Assembly (NCBI RefSeq): GCF_040151475.1
Contig: NZ_JBDKWG010000137.1
Coordinates: 62,001 to 126,000, forward strand
Length of the DNA: 64,000 bases
Source: CAXBNB01 sp040151475
GTDB taxonomy: Bacteria > Bacteroidota > Bacteroidia > Cytophagales > Cyclobacteriaceae
Direction: 5' to 3'
In this document: piece by piece, positions 1 to 8,986 of the stretch
Layout: every line of letters begins with the position of its first letter
How positions within the stretch are numbered: position 1 is the stretch's first letter
Program-made: the position numbers and the translations under genes
Notes under the pieces: model-generated
What the model was told of the DNA's origin: nothing
The model's input: the letters and a program-made list of their open reading frames with translations, nothing else
Databases searched by the model: none

Positions 1-833
1 AAGGATGGGACATTACTGCAGGTTTTTTTAGAGATGTAGCAGAAGATTTCTCTCTAAGTGTCGATCTAAATCTTTCTTCATATAAAAATGAGGTGACAGA
101 TTTAGGAGAAACAGAAACCTATTTCTTTGGAAAAGATAGTAGAACTGATGGAAATCAATATGTATGGCAGGAAGGATCTGCCGCCAACTCTTACTATGGA
201 TTTCTTGTGGGAGGTATAGTAAATGCTGATAATATAGGAACTATTCCAACTCAGGTAGTTACTGTCGAAGAAGGTGATTTATGGTTCAAAGACATAGATG
301 GTGACAATGAGGTTTCTTACGACAATGACAGGGTAATTTTTGGCACTCCTCACCCTGATTTGATCTATGCTATGAACCTGTCAGCTAAATGGAAAAACTT
401 TGATTTGTCCCTACTTTTAGAAGGAGTAAATGGCATTGATGCTTTGACTTATAATGTACTCTATATGACCAACTTCAGAAACATTCACAATAAATTGGCT
501 TACTTGAGTAATCGTTGGACTCCTGAAAATACAGATACAAACATTCCAAAACCTACTACGGATTCAGAAAAGCTTCCTGTATCTGATTATTTTATGGAAG
601 ACGGCTCATACCTGAGGGGCAAAGACATTACCCTTGGCTATAACCTTCCAAAAGATTTGTTGAGCAAAATAAGAGTTGAAAAACTGAGGGTTTATTTCAA
701 TATGCACAATTTTTTCACAGCAACCAATTATAGAGGGCTGGATCCTGAAAGACCAGATCCGGAATTAAATGTTTCTCCTCAGGTACACCCTCCCTTGAGA
801 TCAATGACATTCGGACTTCAGTTACAATTTTAA
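1..833 (+). CDS. SusC-like TonB-dependent outer-membrane receptor, C-terminal part
   Basis: Open at the left edge of the window; the frame reads from base 3 to the TAA at 831-833, giving about 276 residues of the C-terminal beta-barrel. Visible SusC/RagA features are the run of amphipathic strands, the turn around 'DIDGDNEVSYDNDR' with 'IFGTPHPDLIYAMN', and a terminal strand ending in phenylalanine (FGLQLQF), the usual outer-membrane insertion signal. SusC proteins are TonB-dependent channels that import oligosaccharides with a SusD lid. A SusD gene starts at or just after the stop codon, which supports the call. The plug domain, TonB box and start lie outside the window. Substrate cannot be read from this fragment; the sulfatase/GH92 genes downstream suggest a sulfated alpha-mannose-containing glycan. 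Confidence 0.93.
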   Translation, partial: GWDITAGFFRDVAEDFSLSVDLNLSSYKNEVTDLGETETYFFGKDSRTDGNQYVWQEGSAANSYYGFLVGGIVNADNIGTIPTQVVTVEEGDLWFKDIDGDNEVSYDNDRVIFGTPHPDLIYAMNLSAKWKNFDLSLLLEGVNGIDALTYNVLYMTNFRNIHNKLAYLSNRWTPENTDTNIPKPTTDSEKLPVSDYFMEDGSYLRGKDITLGYNLPKDLLSKIRVEKLRVYFNMHNFFTATNYRGLDPERPDPELNVSPQVHPPLRSMTFGLQLQF

Positions 834-845
834 ATGTTGGAAATC

Positions 846-2414
846 ATGAAAAATATTATAACTAATACTTTATTTAAAGTGATTGTGTCATTGGCATTAA
901 TTGCTTCTACGGCATGTACAGATTATTTGAATCAGGATCCAATTGACAGCCTTGATCCCAACAACTTTTTCAGAGATGAAAGCGAAATCAGATCAGCAAT
1001 TGTCGGTGTTTATAGCACACTCGAAATGGACTTATTCATTCGTTTGGATCGATATACCGACAACATTTACGGATTTAAAGACAATACAGCCAAAAGTTAT
1101 CAAGCTGGCGAACATACCGCCTATGAAGGTGACTTTCTTGATAGATGGGCACTAGATTACAATGCCATTGGCAGAGCTAATCTTGCAATAGACGGAATCC
1201 AAAACAGCACAGTAGATGAGCAAATAAAATCTCCCTATCTGGGAGAAGCTTTGTTTTTACGGGGCTTCTACTATTTCGATTTGACTCAGCATTTCGGTGA
1301 TGTTCCATTGTTAATAGAAAAACCCAGCGTGGCTCCAAATGACATTTTAGTCTCAAGGGAAACCAGAGCAAATATCATCGCTCAGATTATAAAAGATTTA
1401 GATGCTGCAGTCGAACTATTACCCCTTGAAAATGAAACAGGTAGAGTTTCCAAAGGAGCAGCTTTAGCTCTAAAAGCAAGAGTTATGTTATTTGATGGAG
1501 ACATGCCTGGAGCTGCCGCTGCGGCAAAGGCTGTAATGGATCTTGGAGTTTATGGCTTATTTAAAGGAACAGATGCTTTCAAAAAGCTTTTCTGGGAAGA
1601 AAATGAGGACAATGAAGAGGTGGTTTTTAGTATCAAATACATGACCGAATTCAAGCCTTCTTTACTGAACAAAAGATTAGTGAATTCCAGTAGATATGCT
1701 GTTACTCTTTCTCTTGCCAACGAATTTGAAATGGCCAATGGAAAACTCATTGATGAAGCTGATTCCGGTTTTGATCCTGAAAACCCATTTGATAACAGAG
1801 ATCCCAGGTTTGATTATACTATATTAAAACCAGGAGGCATACAGGAAGGGCTTTTCGAATCTGATGGTACTCCTACAATATATATTCCAACTGATAAAAC
1901 CGCTACTTCCATGCGTTTCAACAAATTTGTGCAGTGGGATCGAGGGGATTGGGAAATTTACGATGGACAAGATTGGATAATGATCAGGTATGCAGAAGTA
2001 CTCTTAATGTTTGCAGAAGCTACAAACGAAATATCAGGAGCTACCACAGAAGTTTATGATGCAATCAATGATATTAGATCAAGAGCCGGAATGCCAGATT
2101 TACCTACAGGTCTTTCGAAAGAAGCAATGCGTGATAGGATCAGGCATGAACGCAGGGTTGAATTAGCAGCAGAAGGTCTAAGATTGTATGACATAAACCG
2201 TTGGCAAATTGGACCAGAAACTGCCACTGATCTAATGGGCTATGACAAAAGTAAACTAAAAGACCCTAACAATCCTGACAAATGGAAATTGGTGGAAACA
2301 GTGGTACTCAATCGAAGTTGGAACACCGCCAAAGGATATCTATGGCCAATTCCTGGAATCGAAAGAGAAGTCAATCCTAAACTTACCCAAAATTCTGGAT
2401 ACGGAAGTGACTAA
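846..2414 (+). CDS. SusD/RagB-family glycan-binding outer-membrane lipoprotein
   Basis: About 522 residues. The N-terminus has a basic start, a hydrophobic stretch and a lipobox (STAC) around residue 25, so it is a lipoprotein, surface-exposed in this family. SusD hallmarks are 'LNQDP' after the lipidation site, the TPR-like segment 'ALFLRGFYYFDLTQHFGDVP' near residue 140, and the C-terminal 'RHERRVELAAEGLRLYDINRW'. SusD proteins bind oligosaccharide and cap the SusC barrel. I place the start at ATG 846 because it gives a clean lipoprotein signal. An in-frame ATG at 834, directly after the susC stop, would add four residues. The gene is clearly co-transcribed with susC and is followed by a strong terminator. 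Confidence 0.95.
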   Translation: MKNIITNTLFKVIVSLALIASTACTDYLNQDPIDSLDPNNFFRDESEIRSAIVGVYSTLEMDLFIRLDRYTDNIYGFKDNTAKSYQAGEHTAYEGDFLDRWALDYNAIGRANLAIDGIQNSTVDEQIKSPYLGEALFLRGFYYFDLTQHFGDVPLLIEKPSVAPNDILVSRETRANIIAQIIKDLDAAVELLPLENETGRVSKGAALALKARVMLFDGDMPGAAAAAKAVMDLGVYGLFKGTDAFKKLFWEENEDNEEVVFSIKYMTEFKPSLLNKRLVNSSRYAVTLSLANEFEMANGKLIDEADSGFDPENPFDNRDPRFDYTILKPGGIQEGLFESDGTPTIYIPTDKTATSMRFNKFVQWDRGDWEIYDGQDWIMIRYAEVLLMFAEATNEISGATTEVYDAINDIRSRAGMPDLPTGLSKEAMRDRIRHERRVELAAEGLRLYDINRWQIGPETATDLMGYDKSKLKDPNNPDKWKLVETVVLNRSWNTAKGYLWPIPGIEREVNPKLTQNSGYGSD

Positions 2415-2433
2415 AGGCAAATCATGATAAAAT

Positions 2434-2487
2434 ATCAGGCTACTTCAAAAACAAGTAGCCTGATTACTTATGTTGTATCATTTTTTT
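2434..2487 (+). terminator. Rho-independent terminator after susCD
   Basis: A perfect 12-bp stem (ATCAGGCTACTT at 2434-2445 and its complement at 2453-2464) with a 7-nt loop is followed 15 nt later by a run of seven T. It separates susCD from the enzyme genes, so the abundant transporter mRNA may be terminated here, with only partial read-through or a separate promoter for the downstream operon. Confidence 0.8.
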
Positions 2488-2622
2488 GTAACACATCCAT
2501 GTATGTAAATGGTACAATCATGCCTTCCAATCACTGGTTTCAAATGTTAATTTTAAAGGTAAAATGTATTCTGTTTTCTACAATTTTAAATCACTATCCA
2601 AAGAATCAAATTTCATATAAAA

Positions 2623-3954
2623 ATGAAGAAAAATTTATTAATACTCTGTTCCATATTATGTCTGCTGCAGTTCGTCAATGCCCAAAGTGCAAATAAAAAA
2701 CCAAACATCATTCTGATCATGGCCGATGACATGGGATTTGAATGCCTTGGAGTAAATGGCTCCCTCTCCTACCAAACCCCGGTACTGGACAAATTGGCAA
2801 ACGAAGGAATGAGATTTACCAAATGTATATCACAACCCGTTTGTACTCCCTCCAGGGTAAAAATAATGACCGGAAAGTACAACTATCGAAATTATGTGGA
2901 TTTCGGATATCTGGATGTAAAAGAAAAAACTTTCGGGAATATGATGAAAGAGGCAGGTTACAAAACCATGATTGCCGGTAAATGGCAACTGAGTGGTGCA
3001 AAAGAAAAAAGAGGAGGCTATGATGACATGCAACGCCCACAGCAATTTGGTTTTGATGAGTATTGTCTCTGGCAGTTGACAAAAAAAGGCCCTCGCTTCG
3101 CCAATCCTTTCATCGAACAAAATGGCAAACTTTTAGAAACAACAATTGACGATTATGGTCCGGATATAGTATCCAACTACATTTTAGATTTTTTAGAAAG
3201 AAATAAGAAAGAATCCTTTTTCGTCTATTACCCTATGATATTGGTACATAGTCCGTTTGTACCAACACCAGATTCACCAGAATGGAAAAATCCGAAAACC
3301 AGATCGAAGCATGACAATAAGTTCTTTGCCGATATGGTAAACTACTCTGACAAGGTTGTTGGTAAAATCATGTCCAAACTGAAGGAATTGAAAATTGATG
3401 ACAACACCATTGTTATTTTTACCGGAGACAATGGCACAAATACCAATATAGTATCTAAAACCAAATTGTACGATAAATACCCCGGAGGTAAGAGTTCCAT
3501 GCCTGACAATGGCACTCATGTGCCTATGATTGTAAGTTGGCCGGCAGGAAAGCAAAAAGGAATTGAAATCAACGAGTTGATTGAGTTTAGTGACTTCATG
3601 CCCACATTTGCAGAAGCGGCAGGTGTAACCTCCTATCCTACAGATGGTCAAAGTTTTTTCAAAACCCTGTCAGGAAAAGAAAAACCTCCAAGAGAAACCG
3701 CTTTTGTTCACTACCATCCTTACCCTGAGAAGGTTAGAGATAAAGACGGCCGGTTTGTACGCACACTGGACTACAAACTATACCACGATGGTAGGTTCTA
3801 TTTTATTCCAGAAGACAAATGGGAGAAAAAGCCATTACAAGCCAATTTACTTTCTAACACTCAAAAAGCCATTTACAACAAGCTAAAAACAGAAATGGAT
3901 AGTCAACCTCCTTATGATTTCACCATTACCAGCACAGACAATTCCGACGAATAA
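2623..3954 (+). CDS. Secreted S1-family sulfatase 1
   Basis: 443 residues with a cleavable signal peptide (hydrophobic core to about residue 20, VNAQ). The alkaline-phosphatase-fold sulfatase start 'KPNIILIMADDMG' supplies the metal-binding Asp pair. The formylglycine motif C74-T-P-S-R is intact. 'GKWQLSG' and the metal-site 'FTGDNGT' follow in the expected order. S1 sulfatases hydrolyse sulfate esters after a maturation enzyme converts the Cys to formylglycine; no maturase is in this window. It probably acts in the periplasm on imported oligosaccharides. This is the first gene after the susCD terminator, and its stop overlaps the start of the PHP gene by one base, so the two are co-translated. 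Substrate position cannot be assigned. Confidence 0.92.
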   Translation: MKKNLLILCSILCLLQFVNAQSANKKPNIILIMADDMGFECLGVNGSLSYQTPVLDKLANEGMRFTKCISQPVCTPSRVKIMTGKYNYRNYVDFGYLDVKEKTFGNMMKEAGYKTMIAGKWQLSGAKEKRGGYDDMQRPQQFGFDEYCLWQLTKKGPRFANPFIEQNGKLLETTIDDYGPDIVSNYILDFLERNKKESFFVYYPMILVHSPFVPTPDSPEWKNPKTRSKHDNKFFADMVNYSDKVVGKIMSKLKELKIDDNTIVIFTGDNGTNTNIVSKTKLYDKYPGGKSSMPDNGTHVPMIVSWPAGKQKGIEINELIEFSDFMPTFAEAAGVTSYPTDGQSFFKTLSGKEKPPRETAFVHYHPYPEKVRDKDGRFVRTLDYKLYHDGRFYFIPEDKWEKKPLQANLLSNTQKAIYNKLKTEMDSQPPYDFTITSTDNSDE

Positions 3955-5093
3955 TGAAGAACAAATACTCACTTCTATTGGTACTGGGAATTCTGATATC
4001 ATTTACCATCAGAGCACAAGGCAACAATGACATTCCTGACATTCCCGGTTATAAGACCCTCAAATGTGATTTTCATATTCACACCGTTTTTTCGGATGGA
4101 AAAGTATGGCCTGAGATTCGAGTGACAGAAGCCATAAATGAAGGTTTGGATGCCATAGCTATTACCGATCATCTGAAGTATGGAAAACTGGGAAAATATC
4201 CTGAAGTACAGGAAAAAAACCGTAATCGTTCCTATGAAATCGCATTGGAAGCTGCTTCAAAATCAGAACTGATCGTAATTAGAGGAGCCGAGATTACACA
4301 AGGAATGCCCCCGGGGCATATCAATGCGATTTTTCTCACAGATGCCAATATTGCACAAAAAGAATACATGGATACCTTCTATGAAGCCAGAAAACAAGGT
4401 GCATTCATTTTCTGGAATCACCCCCATTGGAAATCTCCAGACAAGGACTTTAAACAGGATGGCATTCCTGAATGGTATGATGTACATTCAGAAATGTTGA
4501 AGAAAAAATTATTGATGGGAATTGAGATAGTGAATGGTCGAAGTTATTCCAAAGAGGCTCATCAATGGTGTATAGAGAAAAACCTTACTCTAATAGCCAA
4601 TTCTGATATTCATATTCCCATAGGCATGGAATACGACTTAACTCTTGAGCACCGTCCAACTACTTTGGTCTTTGCAAAAGAAAAAAGTGAAAATGGCATT
4701 AAAGAAGCTTTGATGAATCAAAGAACTGCCCTATGGTTTGAAGACAATATTATTGGAAATGAAACGCTCCTTACCCATCTATTTCAAGAATCAATTAAAA
4801 TCATAAAAACTGAATATCTCGAAAATCTCGCAGTAGTTACAATCAGCAATGAAAGTGGTATTGATTATCTACTTGAAAATACTGGGGAGTATTCTTTTTA
4901 CAACAAAACCAACTTCGTAGAACTCAATGCCGCATCTCAATTGACTCTTATGGTTAAAACGGGGCAGGTAATGGATCAATTCCATTTAAAATGGAGTGTC
5001 AAAAACATGCTTGTCGCTCCAGACACCTATTTAACAGCAGAACTCTTATGTAAAAAGTCAGGAATCATAACAGACAAAAAAGAAATAAAATAG
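3954..5093 (+). CDS. Secreted PHP-domain phosphoesterase-like protein
   Basis: 379 residues with a signal peptide (about residues 1-21, ending RAQG). PHP metal-binding motifs are present in order: H41-I-H43 with D48, T-D72-H73, an acidic 'RGAEIT', 'WNHPHW' and 'NSDIH'. PHP enzymes use a di- or trinuclear metal centre to hydrolyse phosphate esters. Secreted PHP proteins occur in some polysaccharide loci, but their glycan role is poorly defined. About 110 residues after the PHP domain form an extra C-terminal region I do not recognise. Start ATG overlaps the sulfatase stop (TAATG). Placement inside a sulfatase/mannosidase run suggests action on a phosphorylated sugar or anomeric phosphodiester; that is inference. 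Confidence 0.8.
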   Translation: MKNKYSLLLVLGILISFTIRAQGNNDIPDIPGYKTLKCDFHIHTVFSDGKVWPEIRVTEAINEGLDAIAITDHLKYGKLGKYPEVQEKNRNRSYEIALEAASKSELIVIRGAEITQGMPPGHINAIFLTDANIAQKEYMDTFYEARKQGAFIFWNHPHWKSPDKDFKQDGIPEWYDVHSEMLKKKLLMGIEIVNGRSYSKEAHQWCIEKNLTLIANSDIHIPIGMEYDLTLEHRPTTLVFAKEKSENGIKEALMNQRTALWFEDNIIGNETLLTHLFQESIKIIKTEYLENLAVVTISNESGIDYLLENTGEYSFYNKTNFVELNAASQLTLMVKTGQVMDQFHLKWSVKNMLVAPDTYLTAELLCKKSGIITDKKEIK

Positions 5094-5101
5094 CCACTTG
5101 T

Positions 5102-5115
5102 TGCAAACGTTTGCA
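5102..5115. promoter_or_regulatory. 14-bp palindrome resembling a LacI-family operator
   Basis: TGCAAACGTTTGCA is a perfect palindrome centred on AACGTT, the CG-centred dyad typical of LacI/GalR-family operators. It lies in the 94-bp gap between the PHP gene and sulfatase 2, one of the longest gaps in the enzyme run, 72 bp before the chosen start. An A-rich tract follows. It could serve an internal promoter. No LacI-type regulator is in the window, so the binding protein is unknown. Confidence 0.45.
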
Positions 5116-5187
5116 GGATTTATTTAAAAATTAAAAAAAGAACCTTAATGATTATATTAAATTGTGGGACACAAAAAATTATATTCA

Positions 5188-6591
5188 ATGATTAAAAATT
5201 CGTTTAAAAAAATCACAATTCTGGCAGTATCAATGTTGATCACTTGCCATTCAGGTCTCACTGCTCAATCAACTAAAAAAAGTCAGAAACCCAACGTAAT
5301 CATAATCCTCACTGACGATCAGGGATCGGTTGATCTGGGCAGCTATGGAGCAACTGACTTACATACTCCTAATATGGACAAAATCGCCAAGGATGGAGTG
5401 AGGTTCACTCAATTTTACGCTGGAGCTGCTGTATGTTCACCCTCACGTGCTGCTCTGCTGACAGGTAAAACGAACCTGAGAGCTGGTCTTCCCGGCAATG
5501 TTCCCGTACCGGAATATGCCAATGAAAAAGACAGGCACGGCATGCCAACTGAACAGGTTACAATTGCCGAAATGCTCAAAGACAATGGTTACTACACAGC
5601 CTTAATTGGTAAATGGCATTTGGGTCACGACGAAGATAAGCTTCCAAACGGTCAGGGTTTTGATTATTTTTTTGGCCACCAAAGAGGGTGCATAGACAAT
5701 TATTCTCACACTTTTTACTGGCAAGGACCAAACAAACATGATTTGTATAGAAACACTGAAGAAGTATATTATCCGGGTCAGCACTTTTCTGACTTGATGG
5801 CTGACGAAATCAAACAAATCATCAACCATAAAAAGACCGAGCCATTTTTTATCTACTGGGCATTCAATGCACCGCACTACCCCTATCAGGGCTCTCAAAA
5901 ATGGATGGAATATTACAAAGATTTACCAACCCCACGCAAAGAATATGCAGCTTTTGTATCCAACACGGATGAAAAAATTGGTATTGTATTAGATGAATTG
6001 GAAAAACAGGGAATTGACGACAATACCATTGTCATTTTTCAATCAGATCATGGACATTCTCTTGAAGAAAGAGCGTTTTGGGGAGGTGGTAATGCAGGGC
6101 CGTACAGAGGCAGTAAATTCAGTCTTTTTGAAGGAGGAATCCGGGTACCGGCAATTATCAAATATCCGGGTATAATTCCTGCCAATGAAGTACGTAACCA
6201 ACTTGCAATGGAAATGGATTGGTTCAGTACTATAGCTGAATTAACCAGCTCAAAAGTAACTGAACAAATTGACGGTAAAAGCTTAATGCCCATCATTTTA
6301 AATGAAAGCACTCCTTCAACACATGAAGTGACCTATTGGCAATATGGCAGTTATGATGATGCCACTGCTCAATGGGCTGTTCGCAAGGGGTCTTGGAAGT
6401 TGATTGGTAACCCAAATGAGCCCTCCACAGATGGAAGTAAAATTGAACTTGATAAACTATTTCTGGTGAATCTGGATAATGATATTTCAGAAAAAAACAA
6501 CCTGGTTGAATCAAACCCAAAACAATTGAAAGAGCTTTTGAAGCTGCATCAATCCTGGTTGAAATCGCTGAAATCAGAAATGAATCAGTAA
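5188..6591 (+). CDS. Secreted S1-family sulfatase 2
   Basis: 467 residues from ATG 5188. A GTG at 5164 in frame would add eight residues before the basic signal-peptide start, so I prefer the ATG. Signal peptide runs to about residue 27 (GLTAQ). 'KPNVIIILTDDQG' gives the metal Asp pair, and C83-S-P-S-R is the formylglycine site. 'GKWHLGH' carries the usual Lys and His, and 'FQSDHGHSLEE' the later metal ligands. The sequence is of the arylsulfatase A/N-acetylgalactosamine-sulfatase type, but substrate cannot be inferred. It is preceded by a CG-centred palindrome and followed after 8 bp by a GH92 gene, indicating one transcript. Confidence 0.93.
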   Translation: MIKNSFKKITILAVSMLITCHSGLTAQSTKKSQKPNVIIILTDDQGSVDLGSYGATDLHTPNMDKIAKDGVRFTQFYAGAAVCSPSRAALLTGKTNLRAGLPGNVPVPEYANEKDRHGMPTEQVTIAEMLKDNGYYTALIGKWHLGHDEDKLPNGQGFDYFFGHQRGCIDNYSHTFYWQGPNKHDLYRNTEEVYYPGQHFSDLMADEIKQIINHKKTEPFFIYWAFNAPHYPYQGSQKWMEYYKDLPTPRKEYAAFVSNTDEKIGIVLDELEKQGIDDNTIVIFQSDHGHSLEERAFWGGGNAGPYRGSKFSLFEGGIRVPAIIKYPGIIPANEVRNQLAMEMDWFSTIAELTSSKVTEQIDGKSLMPIILNESTPSTHEVTYWQYGSYDDATAQWAVRKGSWKLIGNPNEPSTDGSKIELDKLFLVNLDNDISEKNNLVESNPKQLKELLKLHQSWLKSLKSEMNQ

Positions 6592-6599
6592 TTAATGAA

Positions 6600-8984
6600 A
6601 TGATAAGAAACATCTCGAAAAGTATTTTCCTTATCTTGACATTTTGTTGTATTGGAAGCTGTACTTCCAATACAACAAAATTGATAGAAAAACCTCCGGT
6701 TGACTATATTGATCCGCTTATCGGGTCTGTAGCCAAAACCAAATATTACGGACGTACTTTTCCTGGAGCTACTCTCCCGTTTTCACTGGTTCAATTAAGC
6801 CCTGACACTTATACAGGTGGCGATATGGGCTCAGGGTATTCCTACGAACACAATACCATTGAAGGCTTCAGTTTTGTCCACATGAGTGGCATAGGTTGGT
6901 TTGGTGATTTCGGAAACCTACTCACTATAGCGACTAACGGTTCTTTTCATCCAAACAGAGGACAGGTCAATAAACCGGAAACAGGATATCGGTCTCGTTT
7001 TTCCCATAACTCTGAAATAGCTCAGGCTGGTTTTTACAGTGTTGATCTTGATGACTACCATATCAAGGCTGAAATGACCACTACACAACGAGCTGGTATG
7101 TTGAGGTTCACATTTCCTGAGGTTAAAACCAACAGAATTCAAATCGACCTGTCCAGAAGAATCGGTGGTACTTCCACCAAACAATACATCAAAGTTATAG
7201 ACAACACCCACATCGAAGGTTGGATGCTTTGTGAATCAGATGGTGGTGGTTGGGGAAACGGCAAACCGGAAAGGCTGGGATACAAAATAAAATATACAGT
7301 TTATTTCCATGCAGAATTTTCAAAACCATTTACCTCATCGGCCATTTGGTCTGCCGACATTCCTGACGAGCAACCCAGAAAAGATGAGGATGTTCAAAGT
7401 GAAGCTTATCAAGGTATTATAGCCAAAAGTGAGATACTGAACAACGTAAAAGAACATGAAGGAAAACACATTGGTTTTACAGCCAATTTTCCACACCTTA
7501 AAAACAATGAGCAAGTGTTGTTCAAAGCCGGAATATCATTCGTTGACATACAAGGAGCCAAACAAAATCTTGCAGAAGAATTGAATCATTGGGATTTTGA
7601 GAAAGTGAAAAATGATGCCAGAAACAAATGGTCACAATCATTGAACCTGATCAAAATAAAAGGTGGAACTGAAGACGATAAAAAAATATTCTACACTGCC
7701 ATGTACCACGCCAGAATCGATCCCAGATGTTTTACTGATGTGGACGGAAGATACTACGGCGGAGATCACCAAATTCACAACAAATCAAATTTCAATTACA
7801 GAACAATATTTAGTGGTTGGGATGCTTTCAGAAGCCATATTCCATTGTTGACCATAATCGACCCCAATTCAACAGAAGAATTGGTGAACAGTTTAGTTGA
7901 AAAAGGACAACTTGGGAAAATGGGGTTTCCTAAATGGGAAATTGCTTCCAGTTATTCAGGCTGCATGTTGGGAGATCCTGCCATTCCTGTGATTTTTGAC
8001 GCATACAACAAAGGAATCCGTGGATTTGATATTGAAACAGCATATCAACTTGCCAAACAAACTTCCATTGGACCAAATACCACCAGAAATAGCTGGCAGG
8101 AATACAATGAATTAGGCTATGTCGCATGTGATCCCCAACCTGTACGCTGGAAAGGTTACTACAAAGGCGTATCTGCCACTTTGGAAAACTGTTATGCAGA
8201 TTGGAACATCAGTCAGTTTGCCAACGCACTAGGTAAAACAAACGATGAAGCATTTTTTAGCAAAAGGGCTTTATACTATAAAAATATTTACGACGACAGT
8301 GTTGGCTATATGCGGGGTAAGTTTAAAAATGGCGATTGGATTCCCTGGGAAGGAAAATTGGGTTTTGAACAAGCATGTATCGAAAGTAACCCTTTGCAGC
8401 AAACGTGGTTCGTTCCGCATGATATTGACGGACTAAAACAACTCATGGGGAAAGAGCGGTTTCTTTCTGAATTGGAATTATTGTTCGACAAAACACCTAA
8501 AGATTTTTCCTGGAATGAGTATTACAATCATGCTAATGAACCAGTGCATCATATCCCCTACTTGTTCAACCATACAGACAAGCCGTGGCTTACTCAAAAA
8601 TGGGTGCGCACCATTATGAAAAATGCCTACGGCACATCCCCTTATGGCATCATGGGCAATGACGATGTAGGACAAATGTCAGCCTGGTACATACTAAGTG
8701 CCATGGGGTTTCATCCGGTTTGTCCCGGCAGCAACCGTTACGAGCTAGGAAGTCCTTTATTTGATGAAATTAAAATAAAGCTTGATCCAAAATATTATGA
8801 AGGTCAAACCTTTAAAGTAACTGCAAAAAACAATTCTCCTGACAATGTATATGTGCAAGCAATATCTCTGAATGGGAAAAACCTCAACAGACCCTATATC
8901 ACCCATGAAGAAATTGTAAACGGTGGTGAGCTACTTTTTGAAATGGGTTCATCTCCGAATAAAAACCTTTACCAAAATTTATAA
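6600..8984 (+). CDS. GH92 alpha-mannosidase-family lipoprotein, first copy
   Basis: 794 residues with a lipoprotein signal (GSC lipobox near residue 21), so anchored in the cell envelope. The GH92 start 'YIDPLIGS...FPGATLPFSLVQLSPDT' is followed by 'GYSYEHNTIEGFSFVHMSG'. The catalytic half carries NE647P (candidate general acid) and GND688D689 (candidate calcium-assisted base), then 'GQMSAWYILSAMGFHPVCPG'. GH92 enzymes are calcium-dependent exo-acting alpha-mannosidases using an inverting mechanism, with linkage preference (1,2, 1,3, 1,4 or 1,6) not readable by eye. It lies between two sulfatases with gaps of 8 and 2 bp. The signal-peptide coding region contains a perfect 17-bp inverted repeat, described separately. 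Confidence 0.94.
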   Translation: MIRNISKSIFLILTFCCIGSCTSNTTKLIEKPPVDYIDPLIGSVAKTKYYGRTFPGATLPFSLVQLSPDTYTGGDMGSGYSYEHNTIEGFSFVHMSGIGWFGDFGNLLTIATNGSFHPNRGQVNKPETGYRSRFSHNSEIAQAGFYSVDLDDYHIKAEMTTTQRAGMLRFTFPEVKTNRIQIDLSRRIGGTSTKQYIKVIDNTHIEGWMLCESDGGGWGNGKPERLGYKIKYTVYFHAEFSKPFTSSAIWSADIPDEQPRKDEDVQSEAYQGIIAKSEILNNVKEHEGKHIGFTANFPHLKNNEQVLFKAGISFVDIQGAKQNLAEELNHWDFEKVKNDARNKWSQSLNLIKIKGGTEDDKKIFYTAMYHARIDPRCFTDVDGRYYGGDHQIHNKSNFNYRTIFSGWDAFRSHIPLLTIIDPNSTEELVNSLVEKGQLGKMGFPKWEIASSYSGCMLGDPAIPVIFDAYNKGIRGFDIETAYQLAKQTSIGPNTTRNSWQEYNELGYVACDPQPVRWKGYYKGVSATLENCYADWNISQFANALGKTNDEAFFSKRALYYKNIYDDSVGYMRGKFKNGDWIPWEGKLGFEQACIESNPLQQTWFVPHDIDGLKQLMGKERFLSELELLFDKTPKDFSWNEYYNHANEPVHHIPYLFNHTDKPWLTQKWVRTIMKNAYGTSPYGIMGNDDVGQMSAWYILSAMGFHPVCPGSNRYELGSPLFDEIKIKLDPKYYEGQTFKVTAKNNSPDNVYVQAISLNGKNLNRPYITHEEIVNGGELLFEMGSSPNKNLYQNL
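6642..6680 (+). repeat. Perfect 17-bp inverted repeat inside the 5' coding region of the GH92 gene
   Basis: TTTTGTTGTATTGGAAG at 6642-6658 is exactly complementary to 6664-6680 across a 5-nt loop. It starts 42 nt after the GH92 start codon and encodes the lipobox region. No T-run follows on either strand, so it does not look like an ordinary terminator. Confidence 0.85.
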
Positions 8985-8986
8985 GC

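Noticed and set aside
2424..2696. 90-codon plus-strand ORF between susD and sulfatase 1
   Set aside because: It contains the susCD terminator hairpin and overlaps the sulfatase start in another frame. No family resemblance.
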